Positions 23,469 through 27,988 of a DNA stretch of 27,988 nucleotides are shown in pieces. Location: IMG/VR virus record IMGVR_UViG_3300046167_000349, positions 1 through 27,988 of that record; one strand, given 5' to 3'. Below the pieces are notes generated by a model that saw only the letters and a list, made by a program, of their open reading frames with translations, had not been told where the DNA came from and ran no database searches. Numbering within the stretch: the stretch's first letter is position 1; each line of letters starts with the position of its first letter. The translations under genes were made by a program, and so were the position numbers. This DNA is from a virus.

Positions 23469-23557
23469 AAATAAACCATACAAAAATATTAGCTTGGATA
23501 GTAATAGGAATTATGACAATAGCTATTTGGAACAGCATATATAATTTAGTGTTTTAA
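23465..23557 (+). CDS. Single-span membrane micro-protein 2
   Basis: A 30-residue ORF with ATGA overlap. It has a basic start (MKINHTK) and a span (ILAWIVIGIMTIAIW). Together with the gene before it, it makes a pair of tiny membrane peptides at the end of the early operon; superinfection exclusion or lysis timing is possible. Confidence 0.6.
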   Translation: MKINHTKILAWIVIGIMTIAIWNSIYNLVF

Positions 23558-23573
23558 AAAAGTAAACTAATTA

Positions 23574-23585
23574 CGTTATACTTAT
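23574..23585 (+). promoter_or_regulatory. Late motif copy 4, CGTTATACTTAT
   Basis: Lies 32 nt before the terminase small subunit ATG, in the first non-coding gap after the early operon. It is identical to the copy at 8444. Because it is not next to an ATG here, it must act by transcription rather than translation. Confidence 0.65.
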
Positions 23586-23617
23586 AAGCGGTTTACAATA
23601 ACTTAATACGCTTAACT

Positions 23618-23980
23618 ATGTACGACACTAAAGAACTAGAAAGAAAATCACTAGAAGCCATTAAAGAGCATAAACTGATGTTTATAGAACACGTAGTTGC
23701 TTATTTACCCTGTTCAAAGCCTACTTTTTATGAGCATAAACTTAACGAACTTAACAGCATAAAAAAGGCGATAGAAGAAAATAGAACTGTTAAGAAAGTA
23801 GCTTTACTTAATAATTGGATTACAACTGAAGCCGCACCTGTATTGCAAATAGCAGCTATGAAGATGATTAGTAGTGATGAAGAAGCGCACAGGCTAAATG
23901 GTACAAAGCGTGAGATAAAGCACGACACAAAACAAAAGAGTTTTAAGGTAGAAGTGATTGACCACAATACAAGTAAATAA
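23618..23980 (+). CDS. Terminase small subunit
   Basis: A 120-residue protein before the large subunit. The middle has a helix-turn-helix-like element, VAYLPCSKPTFYEHKLNELN (29-51), which I recognise from small terminases of Bacteroidota phages, followed by a helical oligomerisation region (60-90) and a basic tail (KREIKHDTKQKSFK). It binds the packaging start site and loads the large subunit. The overlap with the next gene is 23 bases. Confidence 0.8.
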   Translation: MYDTKELERKSLEAIKEHKLMFIEHVVAYLPCSKPTFYEHKLNELNSIKKAIEENRTVKKVALLNNWITTEAAPVLQIAAMKMISSDEEAHRLNGTKREIKHDTKQKSFKVEVIDHNTSK

Positions 23981-25109
23981 AGTATACAACCATCTAACCA
24001 ACTCTAATAAGAAGATAACATTAGAAGTGGGTGGAACTAGGAGCGGTAAGACATACAATGTTCTACTGTGGATTATTCTACACTATTGCCAACACAACGA
24101 AAACAAAACGATTACTATATGCCGTAAGACATTCCCTGCTGTACGTGCTACTGTGATGCGAGACTTCCTAGAGATACTCAAACGTATGGACTTATACGAC
24201 GAGCAGCACCACAACAAGTCAAATCACGAGTATAAGCTAGACAGTAACCTCATAGAGTTTATATCATTAGACCAACCACAAAAGGTAAGAGGACGTAAAA
24301 GAGATTTACTTTTCGCCAATGAGATGAATGAACTGACATTTGAAGATTGGCAGCAGTTGGTATTTAGAACAACAGACAAGATAGTAGGAGACCTTAACCC
24401 TTCTGATGAGTACCATTGGATATGGGAGAAGCTAGAGCAAAGGGAAGATGTAGAAATATACAACACTACCTACCTAGACAATCCATTCCTAGACGATAGC
24501 ATAAGAAGCGAGATAGAACTACTAAAAGACACAGATGAGAACTATTGGCGTATATATGGACTTGGGCAAAGAGCAATTAGCAAAGCAACTATATTCAAAT
24601 ACACGGAGATTGATAGCATACCTGACGATGCACAGCTTGTGGCTTATGGGATGGACTTTGGATTTAACGACCCTACTACACTTGTTGCAACATACAAGAA
24701 AGACCACAACCTATACTTTAAAGAAATGCTATACAGGTCAAAGATGACAACAGAGGACATACACCAATATCTAAAAGGAGTAGAGGTATTAGGTATGACT
24801 TATGCTGATAGCGCAAGACCTGAAATAATAGAACAGCTGCGTAGATACGGACACAAGGTAATGAAGTCTTATAAGGGTGCTAATTCTGTACTAGCAGGGA
24901 TAGACCTACTCAAAAGGTATAAACTCCACGTAACAAAGGATAGCGAGAATATGATAAAAGAGTTTAGAAGCTATAAGTGGAAAGAAGATAGAGCAGGTAG
25001 AATAACTAACGTACCTGAAGATTTACACAACCACACACTTGATGCAGCTAGGTATAGTTGCTACTCTATATTAAGCAAGCCTAACTTTGGTAAGTACTAT
25101 ATACATTAG
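23958..25109 (+). CDS. Terminase large subunit
   Basis: A 383-residue packaging motor protein. Start at TTG 23958. The ATPase domain has Walker A GGTRSGKT (25-32) and Walker B LLFANE (117-122). The nuclease domain has YGMDFGFNDPT (230-240, D233), YADSARPEI (282-290, D284) and HTLDAARY (359-366, D362), the three acidic residues of the RNase H-like site. It packs DNA into the prohead and cuts it. It is a little shorter than most (about 420-500). Follows the small subunit with overlap, as in most tailed phages. Confidence 0.95.
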   Translation: MTTIQVNKVYNHLTNSNKKITLEVGGTRSGKTYNVLLWIILHYCQHNENKTITICRKTFPAVRATVMRDFLEILKRMDLYDEQHHNKSNHEYKLDSNLIEFISLDQPQKVRGRKRDLLFANEMNELTFEDWQQLVFRTTDKIVGDLNPSDEYHWIWEKLEQREDVEIYNTTYLDNPFLDDSIRSEIELLKDTDENYWRIYGLGQRAISKATIFKYTEIDSIPDDAQLVAYGMDFGFNDPTTLVATYKKDHNLYFKEMLYRSKMTTEDIHQYLKGVEVLGMTYADSARPEIIEQLRRYGHKVMKSYKGANSVLAGIDLLKRYKLHVTKDSENMIKEFRSYKWKEDRAGRITNVPEDLHNHTLDAARYSCYSILSKPNFGKYYIH

Positions 25110-25110
25110 T

Positions 25111-25152
25111 TTTATAAACATTTGGTTAATTAAAATATAGTTTATATATTAG
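25111..25152 (+). promoter_or_regulatory. Host-type promoter, repeated copy of the one at 16207-16247
   Basis: -33 box TTTGG at 25121-25125, 19 nt spacer, -7 box TATATTAG at 25145-25152 (one mismatch to TAnnTTTG). The 20-base block 25111-25130 is identical to the minus-strand copy, and the leader ends AACAAACATT next to ATG 25171. Confidence 0.7.
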
Positions 25153-25170
25153 CACTATAAAACAAACATT

Positions 25171-25410
25171 ATGGAAACACTTAATAAACATCACAGAGAA
25201 ATATTTGTAGGTAAATTAAAAGACCTATTTGATAAGAAAGATATGTTGCAAAGTTTCTCCTTTAGAATGTTAAAGGATAAGCAAGATGCAAAATCTGAAA
25301 GAGAACAAGATGCGTGTCAAGCAAGTATTGATAGTACTGAACTTGAAATAGAATTTGTACAAGACCAAATTGAACGCATACAAGATATACTAATTAACAA
25401 TCACTTATAA
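25171..25410 (+). CDS. Hypothetical coiled-coil protein under a host-type promoter
   Basis: A 79-residue charged helical protein (EIFVGKLKDLFDKKDMLQSF, QDACQASIDSTELEIEFVQD). It has its own promoter, shared almost word for word with the minus-strand gene at 15917-16186. It opens a run of five micro-genes ending at the terminator at 25859. The layout resembles a moron cassette inserted between terminase and tail genes. Function unknown. Confidence 0.75.
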   Translation: METLNKHHREIFVGKLKDLFDKKDMLQSFSFRMLKDKQDAKSEREQDACQASIDSTELEIEFVQDQIERIQDILINNHL

Positions 25411-25526
25411 TGAAACGTAAGATAGAAAACTTTATATTTGACACAATTATATACGTAGCTGCTTTTGGACTAGTATGTACGTTTTGCCAACTATGCGCAC
25501 ACGCTGATAAGTGGATGGGGTTATGA
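25410..25526 (+). CDS. Small membrane protein with Cys cluster
   Basis: A 38-residue ORF, ATG overlapping the previous stop (TAATG). One hydrophobic span (IIYVAAFGLVCTFCQLCAH) with three cysteines. Next ORF starts at its stop. Function unknown. Confidence 0.55.
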   Translation: MKRKIENFIFDTIIYVAAFGLVCTFCQLCAHADKWMGL

Positions 25527-25603
25527 AAGATTTAAAACTTTTTATAGTGGTTATTCTGACACTAACATTTTTAGTTTGGTCTAAACATTACTTGGGGATA
25601 TGA
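25523..25603 (+). CDS. Single-span membrane micro-protein
   Basis: A 26-residue ORF with ATGA overlap on both sides. Basic start (MKDLK) and one span (LFIVVILTLTFLVW). Too small to judge by itself; the regular overlaps support it. Confidence 0.5.
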   Translation: MKDLKLFIVVILTLTFLVWSKHYLGI

Positions 25604-25722
25604 TAGTAGAAATAGGAAACAAACACTTTAGAGATACAGGGGAAACTATGCAAGAGGTATATTGGAATGAAACCTTTGAGGAGTGGACACCTGTACTTTG
25701 GGAACAACAAATGGAGATATGA
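25600..25722 (+). CDS. Small acidic protein
   Basis: A 40-residue ORF between two ATGA overlaps. It has many aromatic and acidic residues (TMQEVYWNETFEEWTPVLW). Function unknown. Confidence 0.55.
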   Translation: MIVEIGNKHFRDTGETMQEVYWNETFEEWTPVLWEQQMEI

Positions 25723-25871
25723 AACTACATAAACTACACACAGGGGTTATAATAACTCACATACACACAGACATAGGGATAAGCGTAAAGGCTAGACATC
25801 CTAAAGACAAGGACTATAAAGTGTGGGAATTACTACACAGAACACAAGAATTTTACAGAGGGCTTTTATAG
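25719..25871 (+). CDS. Small basic His-rich protein
   Basis: A 50-residue ORF starting at the ATGA overlap at 25719. It has five His in the first 16 residues (KLHKLHTGVIITHIHTD) and HPKDKDYKVWELLHRTQEF. Its stop lies inside the terminator hairpin at 25859. Function unknown. Confidence 0.6.
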   Translation: MKLHKLHTGVIITHIHTDIGISVKARHPKDKDYKVWELLHRTQEFYRGLL

Positions 25872-25881
25872 CCCTTTTTTT
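25859..25881 (+). terminator. Rho-independent terminator before the tail chaperone gene
   Basis: AGGGCT (25859-25864) pairs with AGCCCT (25870-25875), loop TTTAT, followed by a T tract to 25881. The late motif at 25907 follows. Confidence 0.75.
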
Positions 25882-25906
25882 ATTTCCTAAAAACCTGCTT
25901 TATATA

Positions 25907-25918
25907 CGTTATATTTAT
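25907..25918 (+). promoter_or_regulatory. Late motif copy 5, CGTTATATTTAT
   Basis: Directly abuts ATG 25919 and follows a terminator, so a transcription start is needed here. It would drive the tail genes through the seam to the tape measure gene. Confidence 0.65.
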
Positions 25919-26563
25919 ATGAAGTATGAATTAAACGTACCTACAAGCCTAAATGAGATAACTCTTGGTCAATATCAACAGTATCTAAAACTACCTGAAG
26001 GCTTAACTGAAAACCAAGTAGCACTTAAAATGGTGGGTATCTTCTGCCAAGTGCCTGACACAGTTGTAAGAAACATCAAAGCTGCTGACATACAAACAAT
26101 AGTAGCAACCCTTACAAAGATGTTTGAGGACACTCCTGAACTAACAAGAGAGTTTAAACTAAACGGCAAACGATACGGCTTTATACCTAACCTAGACGAT
26201 ATGTCTTTTGGCGAGTACATAGACATTGATACATACTTGGGGGATTGGGATAACATAGAGAAAGCTATGGCAGTCCTTTACAGACCCGTACAGGGCAGTT
26301 ATGACAAATTATATAACATAGAGCCATACGAAGCTAAAGATGCCCTAGAGTACAAGCATATGCCTTTAGGAGTTGTATTAGGTTCTATTGTTTTTTTTTA
26401 CAATTTAGGGAGCGAATTGTGTCAGGTTATGATGGATTATTCACTCAATCAGGAAATGACCTATCAACAGAAGCAAACTTTGGAGCAAAGTGGGGTTGGT
26501 ATCAATCAATATACGGATTGGCTCAAGGAGACGTTACAAGATTTGAAAATATCACTAAACTAA
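25919..26563 (+). CDS. Tail assembly chaperone, zero-frame product (G-like)
   Basis: A 214-residue helical protein. It begins MKYELNVPTSLNEITLGQYQ and contains LPEGLTENQVALKMVGIF, GKRYGFIPNLDDMSFGEYID and ends TDWLKETLQDLKISLN, a pattern I recognise from tail chaperone-like proteins of Bacteroidota phages. In siphoviruses such a chaperone keeps the tape measure soluble. A run of nine T at 26391-26399 and a second coding frame beyond it suggest that some ribosomes shift to make a longer form. It follows the terminator and late motif. Confidence 0.75.
   Translation: MKYELNVPTSLNEITLGQYQQYLKLPEGLTENQVALKMVGIFCQVPDTVVRNIKAADIQTIVATLTKMFEDTPELTREFKLNGKRYGFIPNLDDMSFGEYIDIDTYLGDWDNIEKAMAVLYRPVQGSYDKLYNIEPYEAKDALEYKHMPLGVVLGSIVFFYNLGSELCQVMMDYSLNQEMTYQQKQTLEQSGVGINQYTDWLKETLQDLKISLN
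26392..26398 (+). other. Putative -1 ribosomal frameshift site
   Basis: The zero frame reads T TTT TTT TAC here, a slippery heptamer (X XXY YYZ with X and Y both T), inside nine T. Slipping back one base enters the open frame that ends at 26646. No clear downstream stem was worked out by eye. Confidence 0.6.
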
Positions 26564-26646
26564 ATATGCACGAATGTTTATATGCATTAGAGTTTATGAA
26601 AGAGAAAAACGAATTAGAAGCAAAAAGAATTAAACGAAATGGCTAA
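26398..26646 (+). CDS. Frameshift extension of the tail chaperone (T-like part)
   Basis: In the -1 frame, 82 residues continue after the slip. The sequence from about 26440 (STEANFGAKWGWYQSIYGLA, then FENITKLNMHECLYALEF, KEKNELEAKRIK) has a protein-like composition and resembles the C-terminal part of tail chaperones that bind the tape measure. The fused product would have 242 residues. A separate start at GTG 26419 is possible. The end overlaps the next gene at 26639. Confidence 0.65.
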   Translation, partial: LQFRERIVSGYDGLFTQSGNDLSTEANFGAKWGWYQSIYGLAQGDVTRFENITKLNMHECLYALEFMKEKNELEAKRIKRNG

Positions 26647-27106
26647 TACAGCAGTAAGAGGTTTTTACCTAATCACGCAAACTATAAAAGACCAACTACT
26701 ATTGGATGAAAATGTCAATACGGTTACAACAGGAGATTTAACAGAGATAGACTTATCCAAGCAAACTATATTCCCATTGTCGCACGTTATCATAAACAGC
26801 GCAGCCATACAAGAACAAGTAATTAGATTTAACATCACAGTCCTAGCTATGGATGTTGTAGACTTTAGCAAAGAAGAAACAACAGATATATTTATAGGCA
26901 ACAACAACGAGCAGGATGTACTTAACACACAACTAGCAGTATTAAATAGATTGTTTGGATTGTTAAGACAAGCAGACGTTAGCGATGTGTACTCACTTGA
27001 TAGCGACCCTAGCTGTGAGCCGTTCTATGATAGATTTGAAAACGAATTAGCAGGGTGGAGTACAACCTTTGACATAACCATACCTAATGACATATACCTA
27101 TGCTAG
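26639..27106 (+). CDS. Putative tail terminator or neck protein
   Basis: A 155-residue alpha-beta protein that begins ANTAVRGFYLITQTIKDQLL and carries IFPLSHVIINSAAIQEQVIR, VLAMDVVDF and NNEQDVLNTQLAVLNRLFGLL. The fold hint (strand, helix, long strand pair) fits tail terminator proteins, which cap the tail tube. It is placed between the chaperone and a gp10-like gene. It overlaps both neighbours by 7-8 bases. Family assignment is by context. Confidence 0.65.
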   Translation: MANTAVRGFYLITQTIKDQLLLDENVNTVTTGDLTEIDLSKQTIFPLSHVIINSAAIQEQVIRFNITVLAMDVVDFSKEETTDIFIGNNNEQDVLNTQLAVLNRLFGLLRQADVSDVYSLDSDPSCEPFYDRFENELAGWSTTFDITIPNDIYLC

Positions 27107-27606
27107 ACAATACAGAGGATATATTAAGAGGGTTTGCCAAGAGGGTTATACAACAATCTAGGACACGACTAACTAAAGGTAAAAAGAATAGTAGTAAGGA
27201 ATTATACAACAGCCTTAAATACGACCTTAAAACGTCTGCAAATGCGTTTATACTAAACTTCTTTATGGAGGAGTATGGTATTTATCAGGACAAGGGTGTA
27301 AGTGGTACTAAAAAGAAATACAACACACCTTTTAGTTATAAAGATAAGATGCCACCACCACAAGCATTAGATAAGTGGTTAGTGAGAAAAGGTATTAAAG
27401 GAGTAAGAAACGAACAAGGGCAATTTATAAAGAGAAAGAGTTTACAGTATCTAATGGCTAGAAGTATATTTAGAAAGGGTATTAAGCCAAGCAATTTCTT
27501 TACAAAGAGTTTTGAACAAGCATTTGACAAACTACCAAAAGAGTTAGTAGATGCATACAAATTAGATTTAGAAGAATTTTTAACATCAGCAACAAGTGGC
27601 AATTAA
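27100..27606 (+). CDS. HK97 gp10-like tail completion protein
   Basis: A 168-residue basic protein. It has FFMEEYGIYQDKGVSGTKKK, FSYKDKMPPPQALDKWLVRK, and SIFRKGIKPSNFFTKSFEQA, a pattern I recognise from head-tail joining or tail completion proteins (HK97 gp10 type) in flavobacterial phages. It would join the tail to the head connector. The stop overlaps the next gene (27596) by 11 bases. Confidence 0.7.
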   Translation: MLDNTEDILRGFAKRVIQQSRTRLTKGKKNSSKELYNSLKYDLKTSANAFILNFFMEEYGIYQDKGVSGTKKKYNTPFSYKDKMPPPQALDKWLVRKGIKGVRNEQGQFIKRKSLQYLMARSIFRKGIKPSNFFTKSFEQAFDKLPKELVDAYKLDLEEFLTSATSGN

Positions 27607-27988
27607 AATAAACGTAAGAAGTCCATATTATGTAAAAGCAAGTAATGCTAGTTTGGCATCAGCTACTTTAAGCCTGTATATATACACAGGTACATTTACA
27701 ACGGATAAGGGAGCAGCTAAATACACAATAACTAAAAACGAGATAAGCACTAACAACTATGTTGTTTTTGAAATTGCAGAACTTGTAAGGGATTACCTAG
27801 ATATAGAATTTGATGGGGAGTACGATAGTCAAACCGTATGGGTTGAAGCTGATGTAGAAATGTTTGATGCTATCAATGGCGGTGGTTCTAGTTTAGGCAC
27901 AACAAGCACAGACTATATTGCCTTTGATGGTTACGGATATTTTGAAGATGCTATCAATCCTGAATTAAGTAGAACTTACCTACAAAGT
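27596..27988 (+). CDS. Seam-spanning structural protein, 5' part (continues at base 1)
   Basis: Starts at GTG 27596 inside the previous gene: VAIKINVRSPYYVKASNASL, with an N-terminus of beta-strands (LSLYIYTG, FEIAELVRDYLDIEFDGEYD). It runs to the last base of the window with no stop (131 codons), at an exact codon boundary. Reading on at base 1 gives NPELSRTYLQS followed by IFRPSDQNVRVPVF, a smooth join of one structural protein of about 387 residues after correction of two indels. Role as for the feature at 1-773. Confidence 0.75.
   Translation, partial: MAIKINVRSPYYVKASNASLASATLSLYIYTGTFTTDKGAAKYTITKNEISTNNYVVFEIAELVRDYLDIEFDGEYDSQTVWVEADVEMFDAINGGGSSLGTTSTDYIAFDGYGYFEDAINPELSRTYLQS

Noticed and set aside
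24535-24747. Plus-strand open frame inside the terminase large subunit
   Set aside because: The terminase frame covers it with conserved nuclease motifs; this one is a shadow.
26391-26399. T9 run as a simple sequencing indel
   Set aside because: One fewer T leads at once to a stop, and both frames downstream look coding, so a frameshift site is the better reading, though one missing T cannot be excluded.
1-27988. Integrase, repressor or attachment site of a temperate phage
   Set aside because: No recombinase or helix-turn-helix repressor was recognised and no tRNA-like att repeat was seen.

Overview
The window looks like an essentially complete, tightly packed genome of a tailed double-stranded DNA phage (siphovirus-like: capsid, portal, tape measure, tail chaperone with frameshift, no contractile sheath seen) that infects a member of the Bacteroidota, most likely a flavobacterium. 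The evidence for the host is the AT-rich sequence, the almost complete lack of Shine-Dalgarno sites, Bacteroidota-type promoters (TTTGG, about 19 nt, TAnnTTTG), and protein families that I recognise from flavobacterial and marine Bacteroidota phages. The last codon of the window (27986-27988) and the first (1-3) lie in the same open frame of one structural protein, so the 27988 bases probably form a circular, or circularly permuted, map cut inside that gene. No integrase, repressor, tRNA, DNA polymerase or primase was recognised, which fits a lytic phage that borrows the host replisome.

Layout. Late genes run rightwards from 23618 through the seam to about 15060: terminase small and large subunits (23618-25109), a block of micro-genes (25171-25871), tail chaperone with a probable -1 frameshift (25919-26646), tail and neck genes (26639-27606), a seam-spanning structural protein (27596-27988 plus 1-773), a large tail protein (773-2812), tape measure (2940-4676), prohead protease (4707-5886), scaffold-like protein (6191-6804), major capsid protein (6816-7736), major tail protein (7804-8340), portal (8818-10609), connector (10612-11112), two adhesin-like or tail-fibre proteins (11176-12213, 12439-13602) and lysis genes (13961-15060). 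An AT-rich spacer (15061-15257) separates them from the early genes (15258-23557): NinG, an SSB-tailed protein, a DnaB/RecA-type ATPase, a SET-domain protein, two tandem sigma-factor-like proteins, three PD-(D/E)XK nucleases, a GIY-YIG protein, a DnaA domain-IV protein and many micro-ORFs coupled by ATGA overlaps. Only one gene (15917-16186) is on the minus strand.

How it may work together. A 12-base motif, CGTTATANTTAT, occurs at five places, each just before the first gene of a late block; three late blocks are also bounded by hairpin-T-tract terminators. The two sigma-like proteins made in the early region are obvious candidates to read it. Early and accessory genes instead carry host-type -7 boxes, two of which sit so close to the ATG that the transcript would be leaderless. 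The helicase, DnaA-like, SSB-tailed and nuclease genes would take over replication and recombination.

Data quality. Four late genes (seam protein, protease, scaffold, portal) are interrupted by one-base indels in short homopolymers: seven extra bases and one missing base. Removing them restores long family-like proteins, so they are more likely sequencing or assembly errors than real mutations. The reconstructed spans are given as single genes.
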